From contig NZ_CP054041.1 in NCBI RefSeq assembly GCF_013282665.1, positions 1,904,001 through 1,968,000 on the forward strand: DNA of 64,000 nt, in the 5' to 3' direction. This document shows positions 16,043-25,129 of this stretch, piece after piece. Both the position numbers and the translations under genes were made by a program. The stretch is from Listeria monocytogenes. Its GTDB lineage: Bacteria; Bacillota; Bacilli; Lactobacillales; Listeriaceae. The notes below the pieces were generated by a model. The model was not told where the DNA came from, did no database searches, and saw only the letters and a program-made list of their open reading frames with translations. Every line of letters starts with the position of its first letter. Within the stretch, counting starts at the first letter, position 1.

Positions 16043-17032
16043 GTGATTTATTTAGATAATGAAGATGTGCTCGATCAAGCGTACAACTTTGCGGTGGAAG
16101 AATACGCGCTTCGTTCTTTAGATGAAAATGAAACGTATTTTATGTTTTATCGGATGAAGCCAACGATTATTGTCGGTAAAAATCAAAACACATTAGAAGA
16201 AATTAATCACGCTTTTGTCAAAGAGAATCATATAGACGTTCTCCGCCGTTTATCAGGCGGAGGAGCCGTCTATAACGATGAAGGCAACATAAGCTTTAGC
16301 ATGATTACAAAAGATGATGGAAATAGTTTTCAAAATTTCGCGAAGTTCACAGAACCAGTTATTCGAGCACTCCAAAAGCTTGGCGTAAATGCCGAACTAA
16401 GTGGTCGAAATGATATTGAAGTGAATGGCAAAAAGATAAGTGGAAATGCGCAATTTGCAACGAAAGGGCGACTTTATAGTCATGGAACTTTACTTTTCGA
16501 TGTTGATTTATCCATGCTTGAAAAAGCATTACAAGTAGATCCAGAGAAATACTTGTCCAAAGGTGTTAAATCTGTACGCAGTCGTGTAACAACCATTCGC
16601 GAGCATTTAGCAGAAGATATCGATATTTCGACCTTTAAACAAATTCTACTGGAGTCCATATTTGAAACGAAAGACATCCCGCGTTATACGTTTACAGAAG
16701 CTGACAAGCAAGAAATCGAAAAGTTACGCAAAGAACGTTACCGGAATTGGGACTGGACGTATGGTAAATCACCAAAAGCTACCATAAAACGCAAAAAAAG
16801 GTTTCCAGCCGGAACCATTGAATTTCAAGTTTCACTAGAAAAAGGTCAAGTAAAAGAAGCAACCATTTATGGGGACTTTTTTGGTACAGAGGATGTGGCT
16901 GAATTAGCCGAAAAATTAATCGGGTGCCGTTTTGACCAAGAAGAAGTTAAAAAAGCTTGGAATACAATCGATACAAAAGACTATTTTGGTGGAATTGAAA
17001 AAGAAGCGATTTTAGCGATGCTATTTGAATAA
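16043..17032 (+). CDS. lplA2: Lipoate-protein ligase A (second paralogue type)
   Basis: This 329-aa protein has the lipoate ligase motifs RRLSGGGAVYNDEGNISFSM, GRNDIEVNGKKISGNAQ with the catalytic lysine, and HGTLLFDVD, plus the C-terminal accessory domain (RYRNWDWTYGKSP onwards). It activates free lipoate with ATP and attaches it to the E2 or GcvH lysine. L. monocytogenes has two such ligases; the neighbourhood of hflXr fits LplA2. Translation starts at GTG, six bases after the previous stop. Confidence 0.85.
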   Translation: MIYLDNEDVLDQAYNFAVEEYALRSLDENETYFMFYRMKPTIIVGKNQNTLEEINHAFVKENHIDVLRRLSGGGAVYNDEGNISFSMITKDDGNSFQNFAKFTEPVIRALQKLGVNAELSGRNDIEVNGKKISGNAQFATKGRLYSHGTLLFDVDLSMLEKALQVDPEKYLSKGVKSVRSRVTTIREHLAEDIDISTFKQILLESIFETKDIPRYTFTEADKQEIEKLRKERYRNWDWTYGKSPKATIKRKKRFPAGTIEFQVSLEKGQVKEATIYGDFFGTEDVAELAEKLIGCRFDQEEVKKAWNTIDTKDYFGGIEKEAILAMLFE

Positions 17033-17042
17033 AAGACGTCTA

Positions 17043-17075
17043 AAAACTCTAAGAAGAAATTTCTTAGAGTTTTGT
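17043..17075 (+). terminator. Terminator after lplA2
   Basis: AAAACTCTAAGAA and TTCTTAGAGTTTT form a perfect 13-bp stem. Confidence 0.85.
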
Positions 17076-17163
17076 TGTTACTACAGCAAAAAGAGGTTAC
17101 AAACTTTAATAAATCCAGAACTCGTGGTAAACTTAAATTTAGAAAAAAGGAAAAGGTGTAGAA

Positions 17164-17916
17164 ATGGCTATAAAAAAACTCAACGATTTTTATTTTAAAA
17201 AACTTGGCAGTTGGAATTTAGTACATAGCTTTATAAAGGGTTTTTGGAGAGCGTTTTTTTTAGTAGTGCTACTTTTAATTATAGCTAACATTATAGTCGT
17301 TTATTTGTTGGATAATGTATTTTTTATTCCAGTGATTTTAATTAGTTTACTTTGTATACCGCTCTTTTATTACGTATTGATTTATAGTCGTGCGAAAAAG
17401 TTCATTCGCACCAGATATCAACTACGAAATTTTAAAGAGTTGACTGTAATGCGTCGTTATTTATTGTTTGCCTATCTAGAAAAAAGCGGTTTTAGCTCAA
17501 GAGATGATTTAGATAAATTACTTCGATTTATTCATTCAGAAATGGCAGAAGAACAAAAGAACCATAAACCGCTTAGTACAATAATTGGTGTCTTTATAGC
17601 GGCGTTTTTAGCAATTTTAGGTGGGACATTTCTATTTTTGATGGATGATGTGGTGGAGCGGCTGATTGCGGCTGTAATTATCATTGTAATGGCAGTTATT
17701 TTCTACTTTATTGGTCTTACGTTAATGTCGATTATTCGCTCGAAAACAGAAAAAAATACAAGAAAAGAGCATGAACTAACAAAAGAAATTATAGCGATTC
17801 AAACGGCAATGCTTGTCAGTGAAAATACAAGTTACCACCCTTTTTTAGCAATGGAGAAAAAAGTGAATGAAAACGAATTTTTGAAAGAGATTATTACATC
17901 ACGATCCTTTTTATAA
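17164..17916 (+). CDS. Membrane protein of unknown function, four predicted membrane segments
   Basis: This 250-aa protein has two adjacent hydrophobic segments near residues 28-50 and 54-75, a basic cytoplasmic middle part (YSRAKKFIRTRYQLRNF onwards) and two more near residues 138-160 and 165-190, followed by a charged tail. I recognise no family. It is followed 35 bp later by a GntR-type regulator on the same strand. The start follows an AAAAGGAAAAGG site. Confidence 0.7.
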   Translation: MAIKKLNDFYFKKLGSWNLVHSFIKGFWRAFFLVVLLLIIANIIVVYLLDNVFFIPVILISLLCIPLFYYVLIYSRAKKFIRTRYQLRNFKELTVMRRYLLFAYLEKSGFSSRDDLDKLLRFIHSEMAEEQKNHKPLSTIIGVFIAAFLAILGGTFLFLMDDVVERLIAAVIIIVMAVIFYFIGLTLMSIIRSKTEKNTRKEHELTKEIIAIQTAMLVSENTSYHPFLAMEKKVNENEFLKEIITSRSFL

Positions 17917-17951
17917 ACAGAATGTTATAGGCATATTTAGGAGGCAGAATC

Positions 17952-18599
17952 ATGACAACCAAACGCAAAGAGACGAGAGAAAGTGTTTGTTATCGGGAAA
18001 TTAAAAAGAAGATTAGAAACGGGGAACTAAAGCCAGGCGATCGCTTAATTGAAAACACGTTATCACTACAATTAGAAATTAGTCGTACGCCTATTCGAAA
18101 AGCAATCGGGATGCTTGCTGCAGATGGATATGTGGAATACAACGATTTTCGCGGTGCTTTTGTTCGAGACAGCATTATTAATAAAGAACGTTACTTTGAA
18201 ATGACAGAAATTATTGGTTTGTTTTTAAAGCAAGCTATTCAAAAAATTCGTACGAAAAAAATCACCTTCAATAAAATGCGGGTTGTTGCAAAGTTAGTCG
18301 AAATTGAACGCGAAGAACCAACCAATCCAGCTACTTACTTTGAATATGAAAAGTGGTTTGTGAGTGATTTATTAACCTATATGAAAAATAATTACTATTT
18401 GAAAATTAGCGATGATTTTTTCAATAATATTCAAGAATTTGGTGACGAAGAAGTCATTAAAATTGCGCAAAATGCTTGTGTTAAAACAATTGCTAACATT
18501 CAACGTTTTATTGATGCGCTGGAAGCACAAGATTATGACAAGTGCATAGCGATTATTGATCAAGTCATTGATGCCCATGTTTTAGTCGCTTATCGTTAA
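17952..18599 (+). CDS. GntR-family transcriptional regulator (FadR-like)
   Basis: This 215-aa protein opens with a GntR winged helix (CYREIKKKIRNGELKPGDRL, then ISRTPIRKAIGMLAADGYVE at residues 36-55) followed by an all-helical C-terminal domain of about 145 residues, as in the FCD/FadR branch. The FCD metal-binding His pattern is not evident, so the ligand is probably not an organic acid of the usual kind. Its neighbours are an unknown membrane protein before and a convergent MDR oxidoreductase after, so the target is not obvious. Confidence 0.8.
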   Translation: MTTKRKETRESVCYREIKKKIRNGELKPGDRLIENTLSLQLEISRTPIRKAIGMLAADGYVEYNDFRGAFVRDSIINKERYFEMTEIIGLFLKQAIQKIRTKKITFNKMRVVAKLVEIEREEPTNPATYFEYEKWFVSDLLTYMKNNYYLKISDDFFNNIQEFGDEEVIKIAQNACVKTIANIQRFIDALEAQDYDKCIAIIDQVIDAHVLVAYR

Positions 18600-18637
18600 A
18601 AAAGCATTGTCCTTAGTATTTAAGGACAATGCTTTTT
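18599..18637. terminator. Bidirectional terminator between gntR-type gene and MDR gene
   Basis: AAAAAGCATTGTCCTTA and TAAGGACAATGCTTTTT form a perfect 17-bp stem with A and T tails on both sides. Confidence 0.9.
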
Positions 18638-18639
18638 AT

Positions 18640-19629
18640 TTATTTTACTTTCACTAAATATCTACCAGTCACGCCACCGTTCATTACTTGGTGGAGGGCT
18701 TCAGGTAACTCAGAAAAAGCTACTTCTGTTACTAGACTTTCTAAATTAGTTAATTTAAAATCTGTCGCAAGTCTATTCCAAATTCGTTCTCGTTTTGGCA
18801 TCGGACATAAAACGGAATCAATGCCGAACAATTGAATACCGCGCAAAATAAAAGGAAAGACGGTTGTATCCAATTTTCCGCCAGCAGACATTCCACATGT
18901 AGTCACTGCCCCGCCATATTGAACCGCAGTTAGAAGATACGAAAGGGGTTTGCCACCAACACAATCAATGGCACCGGCGTATAGTTGTTTGTCTAATGCG
19001 CGTACTTTTTCAGGTTGAAAAGCTTCTCTTGAAACGACTTCAGAAACGCCCAATTTTTCTAAGAATTCCTTTGCATCCCTTTTTCCGGAAGAAGCTACAA
19101 CAGAATAGCCTCGTTTAGCAAGAATAGCTGAGCTCAAACTACCTACACCGCCTGTCGCTCCACTTACAGCGATTTTTCCAGCATCGGGAGTTACGCCACT
19201 AAATTCAAGTGCATCGACCGAGAGCGCTGCTGTAAAGCCTGCAGTTCCAAGTATCATCGCTTCTTTTAGCGACAGACCATCCGGCAAAGGAACAACCCAA
19301 TCAGCTGGAACGCGAATAAACTCACTATATCCACCAAAATAGCTCACTCCAAAATCATAACTAGTGACAATAACCTCATCGCCTACTTGAAAACGGTCAG
19401 ATATAGAGTGGGTGACCACGCCACTTGCATCAATACCAGGAATAAAAGGATATTCGCTCACAATTTTCCCGTCTGGAAGTACTGCTAGCCCATCTTTGTA
19501 GTTAATACCAGAATAGTGTACCTCAATCGTTACTTCATTTTCTGGCAAGTTATCTATTGTAGTTTCTCTAAAATGAAGAGAAGTATTATCTGCTTCTTTT
19601 TCAATGTAAAGCGCTTGAAATGATTTCAT
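18640..19629 (-). CDS. YhdH/AcuI-type MDR oxidoreductase (acrylyl-CoA or quinone reductase family)
   Basis: This 329-aa medium-chain dehydrogenase has the fold's landmarks (HYSGINYKDGLAV, IPGIDASGVV, VSGATGGVGS as nucleotide-binding loop, GAIDCVGG). It lacks catalytic zinc ligands, as YhdH/AcuI reductases do; those use NADPH to reduce acrylyl-CoA or related enones. The start was set at 19629 because a GGAGGA site stands just upstream; in-frame sequence further upstream looks untranslated. A divergent lipid kinase gene begins 180 bp away. Confidence 0.85.
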   Translation of the reverse strand: MKSFQALYIEKEADNTSLHFRETTIDNLPENEVTIEVHYSGINYKDGLAVLPDGKIVSEYPFIPGIDASGVVTHSISDRFQVGDEVIVTSYDFGVSYFGGYSEFIRVPADWVVPLPDGLSLKEAMILGTAGFTAALSVDALEFSGVTPDAGKIAVSGATGGVGSLSSAILAKRGYSVVASSGKRDAKEFLEKLGVSEVVSREAFQPEKVRALDKQLYAGAIDCVGGKPLSYLLTAVQYGGAVTTCGMSAGGKLDTTVFPFILRGIQLFGIDSVLCPMPKRERIWNRLATDFKLTNLESLVTEVAFSELPEALHQVMNGGVTGRYLVKVK

Positions 19630-19807
19630 TTTTTTAATTCCTCCACAACTCAAATTTGTGTTCCCCTTCACTTTACGACTTTTTTCGCCATTTTACAAGG
19701 CTGTGACTGGTACAAATCCCCATTTCAAGGTAAACTAGAATAGAGAAGATACCAATATTATGTGTGAATTTATAAATAGAATTTTGGGGTAAGAAAGGGT
19801 GAGTACG

Positions 19808-20737
19808 ATGGGGAAGGCACTATTGATTGTGAATCCATCATCAGGTAAAGAAAAAGGAAAAGCCTACCAAGGGAAGACAGAAGAAGTATTAAAAAAACGT
19901 TATGATGCGGTGGAAGTTCGCCTGACCGAAAAAGCAGGAGATGCAACAGAATTTGCTTCTTGGGCTGCTGACCAAGGCTTTGAAGCGGTAATCGCGATGG
20001 GCGGAGACGGAACTTTAAATGAAACCATAAACGGTCTTGCAATCCATGAAAATCGACCTGACTTTGGCTTCATCCCACTTGGAACAGTCAATGATTTGGC
20101 TCGCTCGGTAGGTATACCGTTAAAACCCGAAAAAGCGATTCAAGCCCTAGAAAAAGCCATTGCAGTACCAATGGATGTTGGTCGGATCGGCGACCAATAC
20201 TTTATGAACGTCCTAGCTATCGGTATGATTGCGCAAGCTGTCGACCAAGTTAGCGTCGAACAAAAAACCAAATTTGGCTCTGTAGCTTACTTTTTAGAAG
20301 GTTTAAAAGCATTCAACCGCAATGAATTACTTCATTTTAAAATCGAATATGACGAGGAAGTTTGGGAAGGCGAAGCTGCGCTAGTTGTGGCCGGCTTAAC
20401 TAAATCAGTTGGTGGAATGGAGTCGTGGGCACCAGATGCAAAAATTGATGACGGCTACCTTCACATTATTATTCTAACCAAACTCGGCTTGCTCGATGCA
20501 GCTAACATGATTCCACAACTAATTCGCGGCAATTTAAAAAACAGCGATGGTGTAGTCTATATTAAAACCAAGAAACTAACTATTGATGCAAGTGGAGACG
20601 ATTTGAGCATCAACGTTGATGGCGACCCAGGTCCAGGTGTACCAGCAGATATCGAAGTCCTTGGCAGTCATTTAAATATCCTTGCACCCAAAAAAAGCAA
20701 CAAGAAGCGCTTTGGTCCATTCGTACTTAAAAAGTAA
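19808..20737 (+). CDS. YegS/DagK-family lipid kinase
   Basis: This 309-aa protein shows the diacylglycerol kinase catalytic pattern: LLIVNPSSGKEKGK, AMGGDGTLNETINGLA (GGDGTxNE) and LGTVNDLARSVGIP. These soluble kinases phosphorylate diacylglycerol or related lipids for recycling into phospholipid. It is probably a paralogue, not the main DgkB, because the usual DgkB neighbours are missing. ATG at 19808 is preferred to GTG at 19799, which lies inside the AAAGGG binding site. A small PH-like protein follows at 39 bp. Confidence 0.8.
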   Translation: MGKALLIVNPSSGKEKGKAYQGKTEEVLKKRYDAVEVRLTEKAGDATEFASWAADQGFEAVIAMGGDGTLNETINGLAIHENRPDFGFIPLGTVNDLARSVGIPLKPEKAIQALEKAIAVPMDVGRIGDQYFMNVLAIGMIAQAVDQVSVEQKTKFGSVAYFLEGLKAFNRNELLHFKIEYDEEVWEGEAALVVAGLTKSVGGMESWAPDAKIDDGYLHIIILTKLGLLDAANMIPQLIRGNLKNSDGVVYIKTKKLTIDASGDDLSINVDGDPGPGVPADIEVLGSHLNILAPKKSNKKRFGPFVLKK

Positions 20738-20776
20738 CCTACAATAATAGTAGAAGAATAAGGAGATGAAAGCTTT

Positions 20777-21109
20777 ATGGAAGAAGAATTAGAAGTCATT
20801 CATAAAGGTCTTGCCAATGCGAAAAATGGTTTTAAAGCAGTCCCCGGAAAACTCTATTTAACAGCAACGTATATTGTCCACAAACCAAATGATTACTTTG
20901 ACGAAGAAATCAATATTCCGCTTAATCGAGTGGCGAAAATTCGGGGTGTCCGCACCAAAATCCTTGGAAAAGAATTACTCTCCAACATTTTAGAAATAGA
21001 CATGATATCTGGAGTAAAGTACCAATTCGTTGTAAATAAACAGAAAAAGTGGCTGGAAGCAGTTTCCGAAGTGTTAGAAAGCCGCGGTGAATCAGAAAAA
21101 TTAGCATAG
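20777..21109 (+). CDS. Small PH/GRAM-like domain protein
   Basis: This 110-aa protein has the pattern of a bacterial PH-like domain: an initial strand region (PGKLYLTATYIVHKP), an I-P-L-N strand (EINIPLNRVAKIRGVR), a L-EIDMISGVKYQFVV strand pair and a C-terminal helix (KKWLEAVSEVLES). Such domains often bind lipids or proteins at the membrane. It lies just downstream of a lipid kinase in the same direction and is likely co-transcribed. Confidence 0.65.
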   Translation: MEEELEVIHKGLANAKNGFKAVPGKLYLTATYIVHKPNDYFDEEINIPLNRVAKIRGVRTKILGKELLSNILEIDMISGVKYQFVVNKQKKWLEAVSEVLESRGESEKLA

Positions 21110-21110
21110 A

Positions 21111-21147
21111 AAGAAGCTGGCACGAAAAAAGTGACCAGCTTCTTTTT
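21111..21147. terminator. Bidirectional terminator between the PH-like gene and the ROK kinase gene
   Basis: AAGAAGCTGG and CCAGCTTCTT pair around an A-rich loop; T-runs on both strands. Confidence 0.85.
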
Positions 21148-22014
21148 TTACGCTAAATGAAATGCCGTCGCACCAATAAGATTGGCATCATTTCCAAACT
21201 GACAGCCAACAACAGTAGGGCTAATAGTCGCTATTGGCACAGTTGCTTTTACTTTTGCCACATATTCGTTCAGCTCTTGAATGAAATCAGCCCGTTCACT
21301 CACGCCGCCTCCAATGACAACTAATTCAGGATCAAGCGCATATTGTAAATTAAAAATACTGCGCGCAAGATAATAAAACATCTTATCTAGTTCTTCTTTT
21401 GCGACTTTATTACCTTCCGCTCGCAATGCAAATGCCCGAAGTCCATCTATACTAGCTTTCGGAACTTTTAAACGCTCAGCTATTCTCGTCCCAGCATTTA
21501 CGACTGTACCAAGCTCGCTAAGCGTGTGACCATCGCGGTCCATCAACATATAACCAAATTCACCACCATGCAAATTGGCCCCGTGATGTACCTTGCCACC
21601 GCGAATAACTGCGCCACCAACTCCAGTACCAAGAATCATAAAAATAATATCTTGCTTGTCTTTTGCAGCGCCAATCCAAACCTCTGCTAAAGCCGCACAG
21701 TTGGCGTCATTTTCCATCGTAACAGGTAGTCCTAGTTTTTCTTCCAGTAAATGCTTAAAAGGAAAATTATGTATGTAGGGGATGGCACTTGCACCACCAA
21801 TGATACCGGTTTCATTATTAACTGCACCTGGACAACTAAACGCGGCACCTTGGAATGTATAATCGTAATTTGCTTTTACATCCATAAGCAATTGTAGCAT
21901 TTCATCCAAATTATCCGGGGTTTTGAATTTACCCTTTTCTAGAATTTCTCCAGCTGTTGTTAACACGCCAAACTTTACTGCTGTTCCACCTAAATCAAAA
22001 GCAAGTATCGTCAT
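21148..22014 (-). CDS. ROK-family sugar kinase without the zinc motif (BglK-like)
   Basis: This 288-aa protein has the ROK/ASKHA motifs: ILAFDLGGTAVKFGVL (phosphate 1), ENDANCAALAE with catalytic Asp, and ILGTGVGGAVI. The HGANLHGGEFGYML sequence follows, but the cysteine cluster that binds zinc in typical ROK kinases is absent, as in the beta-glucoside kinase branch. It probably phosphorylates glucose, a beta-glucoside or an amino sugar. The gene stands alone, with no transporter nearby to fix the substrate. Confidence 0.8.
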   Translation of the reverse strand: MTILAFDLGGTAVKFGVLTTAGEILEKGKFKTPDNLDEMLQLLMDVKANYDYTFQGAAFSCPGAVNNETGIIGGASAIPYIHNFPFKHLLEEKLGLPVTMENDANCAALAEVWIGAAKDKQDIIFMILGTGVGGAVIRGGKVHHGANLHGGEFGYMLMDRDGHTLSELGTVVNAGTRIAERLKVPKASIDGLRAFALRAEGNKVAKEELDKMFYYLARSIFNLQYALDPELVVIGGGVSERADFIQELNEYVAKVKATVPIATISPTVVGCQFGNDANLIGATAFHLA

Positions 22015-22171
22015 TACTCCATCTCCTTTTTATAAAAAAGTATATACTTATCATACTTTTAAACAATACAAATGACAAATAAAAAGTGAAAATACTTTGC
22101 TAAAAATTAACGTCCTTTTCTATTTTGTGCTATAATAAAGCAAGAATTTGAAGCGCAGGAGGAAATGGTTA

Positions 22172-22555
22172 GTGGAGATAAAGGTTCAAAAGAAATTGAC
22201 TGACGGCAGAATCGCTTTTAGTAGTGAATATGGTGAATGCGTTGGGATATGGGCCGATGAAGACCCAGAACCAAGTAGAGTTTACACAGTAGAAATTACG
22301 ATACCGGACATGATTAGCGCAGAACTACTACACGAGAGCGAAGAAAAACATTGTGTGCTAGAAATAGACGAAGAAGGCTTAGTTCACGTAATTGGGAAGT
22401 TAGAGGATTACGAGGAAGACGGCTTTGCAGTACTCCGCTTAGAAGAAAGTATTATTTGTTTTGACACGAAATTCAGTGAAGAAATCGAAATGCTCCATGG
22501 AAGATTTGTTGAATTTGTTATTCCGGAAATAAAATTAAGTAATGTTGGTATATAG
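22172..22555 (+). CDS. Small acidic protein of unknown function
   Basis: This 127-aa protein is strongly acidic with alternating short strands (VYTVEITIPDMI, HCVLEIDEEGLVHVIG, FAVLRLEESIICFDT), suggesting a small beta-barrel. No signal peptide or membrane segment. The GTG at 22172 lies nine bases after AGGAGG and is the best start; an upstream in-frame TTG at 22148 includes the binding site itself. I recognise no family; immunity-protein-like folds can look similar. Confidence 0.6.
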   Translation: MEIKVQKKLTDGRIAFSSEYGECVGIWADEDPEPSRVYTVEITIPDMISAELLHESEEKHCVLEIDEEGLVHVIGKLEDYEEDGFAVLRLEESIICFDTKFSEEIEMLHGRFVEFVIPEIKLSNVGI

Positions 22556-23025
22556 AGTGAAAAGAAAGAGGCAGGAAGGAAGCAGATTGTTGAAGCTCCT
22601 TAATGTCTCTTTTTTGGTTGTCCTTTAGAAGGATTATTTGAATAATTATTTGTTTTTATTCAACAGCGAATTATGAGTAATGTGAAAAAATAAAACAAAT
22701 AGGGAATAGTTATCGATTAAAAAGGTGTTTTATATTAATGAATATGAATTTTTAGTGACGAAGAAAAAATGAATTGCATAAATAGTGAATAATGCTTCAA
22801 ATTGTGTAAGATTTTATTATTGAAATGGAAATATTACTCATTTTGTGTAGTAGTTAAACTAAATAAGTTCTGTTTTTACGCGTTCGCGACAAGAAGTGGA
22901 CATTTCATTATCTTTTTGGTTATGCATTAACTTTTTATGATACACTCATTTTGAACAAAATATACCAACATTGCGACAGATACATGTATCAAAAGTCATA
23001 ATAAAAGGAAAAGAGAGCTAATAAA
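22556..23025. other. 470-bp AT-rich gap without a recognisable gene
   Basis: An imperfect stem around 22565-22617 (AAGAGGCA ... TGTCTCTT with an inner AAGGAAGC/AGCTCCTT pairing) followed by six T may terminate the preceding gene. A perfect 12-bp palindrome GATACATGTATC lies at 22979-22990 shortly before the next gene. The rest shows no convincing ORF or RNA signature. Confidence 0.5.
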
Positions 23026-23391
23026 ATGAAGAAAAAGTGGTTGATAGTAATAGTGTCAGTAATAGTTCTTTGTGCAATAATATTTGGGGTAAAATGGTTG
23101 TTATATAGAGACAACCTTGTAGAAATGATGCAAGTTGATGACGTTTTATATATAGTGACGTATGAACCTGCAAAGAAAGAGGATGCTTTAGAGAAAATTG
23201 GTGAGATAGAGCATAGAATTCGTCATTACCGAATACCAAATGAAAATTTCACTTCAAATTATTTAAGTGAAGGAACCGAAGTTTATAAAGCAAAAAATGG
23301 AGATGAATTCCCAAGAACTATTTTGTTTAAAGAGGATGGCGAATATTTTATTGCATCTGAGGCGATGAAGCAGCCTAATAAAAAGCGCTAA
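23026..23391 (+). CDS. Small single-pass membrane or secreted protein, unknown function
   Basis: This 121-aa protein begins MKKKW and has one strong hydrophobic segment (residues 5-27), then a charged extracytoplasmic domain rich in Glu and Lys. There is a cysteine in the hydrophobic segment but no proper lipobox. AAAAGGAAAAGAG precedes the ATG. I recognise no family; the isolated AT-rich context suggests an accessory gene. Confidence 0.6.
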   Translation: MKKKWLIVIVSVIVLCAIIFGVKWLLYRDNLVEMMQVDDVLYIVTYEPAKKEDALEKIGEIEHRIRHYRIPNENFTSNYLSEGTEVYKAKNGDEFPRTILFKEDGEYFIASEAMKQPNKKR

Positions 23392-23539
23392 TATGTTTTT
23401 ATCTTACTAAAGAAAGTTGAAGATATAAAACTAAATGGAACATATTTAAAAAGTATGGTTGTTAGCATACTTTTCATTTTCAAGAAAGCCGTTTATAAAC
23501 TCATTGATTCTAAAATGGAGTTTGGTGAACAGAAGAAAA

Positions 23540-23580
23540 GCCATGCTTCATTTCCCTAAAAACAGGGAAGGAAGCGTGGC
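23540..23580 (-). terminator. Terminator of the minus-strand DUF gene
   Basis: GCCATGCTTC plus TTTCCCT pairs with AGGGAA plus GAAGCGTGGC, with an AAAAAC loop. On the minus strand the stem is followed by TTTTCTTC. Confidence 0.75.
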
Positions 23581-23585
23581 GTCTT

Positions 23586-24065
23586 TTAGCTATATGTAGT
23601 AAATACAGCGAGCATTTTTTCTAAATCTTTCTCGGATCTTGCAAAGAGCATCAAGCGTTGGCGATTGGTTTCAATCACGAGCACGCCATCCTCCGACAAA
23701 TTCATCCGCTCAATTTTTGCATAAGGGAAGAATAACAGGGCGTAAAAAAGTCCAGATTCTTTGAAAACAGCTTTTGAACTGCGGAAGAAGCAGATGTAGA
23801 TGAAAAGAACACCCATAATTCCAAGCAGGACAGAAGTCGAAAATGGTCCTTCACGAAAGAACGTATTAGAAACAAACAACAGAACGATAATCCCAACAAA
23901 AATATAACCGTCCCAACGACCGCGAGAACGCAATTTGACACTTAAAACCGTTTTCCCTTTCCAAAGTGGGATTACTGCATCATTATACAAAATATACAGT
24001 ATCGTCAAGATGTTTGCCGCGAACAAAAAAATATTAGTAGCATCCCAAACCATTTTAGCTATCAC
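23586..24065 (-). CDS. Small membrane protein of unknown function (four membrane segments)
   Basis: This 159-aa protein has hydrophobic stretches near residues 8-28, 50-65, 72-92 and 95-108, then a C-terminal soluble part ([20 protein letters not shown]) resembling the YcxB/DUF-type PH-like end seen in small Firmicutes membrane proteins. Gene product length and topology are similar to those of the disrupted genes at 50386-51218, but clear sequence identity is not visible by eye. Confidence 0.65.
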   Translation of the reverse strand: MIAKMVWDATNIFLFAANILTILYILYNDAVIPLWKGKTVLSVKLRSRGRWDGYIFVGIIVLLFVSNTFFREGPFSTSVLLGIMGVLFIYICFFRSSKAVFKESGLFYALLFFPYAKIERMNLSEDGVLVIETNRQRLMLFARSEKDLEKMLAVFTTYS

Positions 24066-24182
24066 TCACAATCTATCATTGATATAGTTTAGTAATATTG
24101 TAACATAATTATGCGGGGAAGAGGGGGAACAGGGTTTGAGGATAATCATTTAGAGAGGCTCTTTCGGAATGATAAGACACAA

Positions 24183-24212
24183 AAAAGAACCAGGATTAAT
24201 CCCGGTTCTTTT
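24183..24212 (-). terminator. Terminator of the mpo operon
   Basis: AAAAGAACCAGG and CCCGGTTCTTTT pair around ATTAAT, leaving a T-run on either strand. Confidence 0.8.
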
Positions 24213-24232
24213 CATATTATCATAACCACCCA

Positions 24233-25111
24233 TTACCCAAGCGGTGAATACCCAGCTGGTGGAAGGCCTAAGATACCAGACCAGTAACCTAGAATACCAA
24301 CAACGAATAGTCCTAAAATCAACCATAAAGCATTGACTTTTTTCTTCAGTATCCACATACAAGCGAATGTGAGTAGAAGGGCAAGAAGACCTGGCATTAA
24401 TTGGTCCAAGATACTTTGAACAGTAGTTGGCACATCTTTACCAGTTTTAGAGTCTTCTGTTGTATAAGCTACTAGTGGAACATAGATTGTGGTCCATTTA
24501 TTAACGAGGGCACCCATGACGAATAGTCCGAGAATGGAAGCTCCTTCTGTTAGTTTTTGGAGCAGACCGCCAGACATATCAGATACAACATCTGTACCTT
24601 TTGTATATCCGTAGAACACGCCCCAATAACGGAAACCTAAACGAATTGCATTAAATAGTACGAAGAATAAAATTGGTCCGATGATACTACCGTCAGTTGC
24701 AAAACCTGCACCTAAAGCGGCAAGTACTGGACGAACTGTTCCCCAGAAAATTGGATCCCCAACGCCGGCAAGTGGTCCCATTAGACCTACTTTAATACCA
24801 TTGATAGCACCGTCGTCGATATCAGCACCATTGGCTTTTTGTTCTTCCATCGCGGTTGTTACCCCTAAGATAGGAGCGGCCATGTATGGATGTGTATTAA
24901 AGAACTCTAGGTGACGTTTGATGGCTTGTTCTCTTTCAGGTCCTTTTTCAGGATAAAGGCGTTTAATTACTGGAATTACCGAGAAACAGAATCCTAGAGA
25001 TTGCATACGTTCAAAGTTCCACGACCCTTGGAAGAGGTTGGAACGTATGAACACGCCCATTAAGTCACGTTTCGTTATTTTCTTTTCATTAACTGTAATT
25101 TGTTCACTCAT
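24233..25111 (-). CDS. mpoD: Mannose-family PTS EIID component
   Basis: This 292-aa protein has the EIID hallmarks: ITKRDLMGVFIRSNLFQGSWNFERMQ at the N-terminus, a long soluble part with NTHPYMAAPILGVTTAMEEQ and GPLAGVGDPIFWGT, and three C-terminal membrane segments. With EIIC it forms the sugar channel in the membrane. It is the last gene of the operon and starts 19 bp after the EIIC stop. Confidence 0.9.
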   Translation of the reverse strand: MSEQITVNEKKITKRDLMGVFIRSNLFQGSWNFERMQSLGFCFSVIPVIKRLYPEKGPEREQAIKRHLEFFNTHPYMAAPILGVTTAMEEQKANGADIDDGAINGIKVGLMGPLAGVGDPIFWGTVRPVLAALGAGFATDGSIIGPILFFVLFNAIRLGFRYWGVFYGYTKGTDVVSDMSGGLLQKLTEGASILGLFVMGALVNKWTTIYVPLVAYTTEDSKTGKDVPTTVQSILDQLMPGLLALLLTFACMWILKKKVNALWLILGLFVVGILGYWSGILGLPPAGYSPLG

Positions 25112-25129
25112 ATTTTTTCTCCCCCTTCC

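Noticed and set aside
19770..20091. Minus-strand frames opposite the lipid kinase start
   Set aside because: They show repeated Leu and Pro patterns of antisense reading and have no start signals.
22979..22990. GATACATGTATC palindrome as operator
   Set aside because: Short palindromes arise by chance in AT-rich DNA, and no second copy or regulator supports it.
23586..24065. Homology between this small membrane protein and the broken pair at 50386-51218
   Set aside because: Length and topology are similar but no clear shared residues could be aligned by eye.
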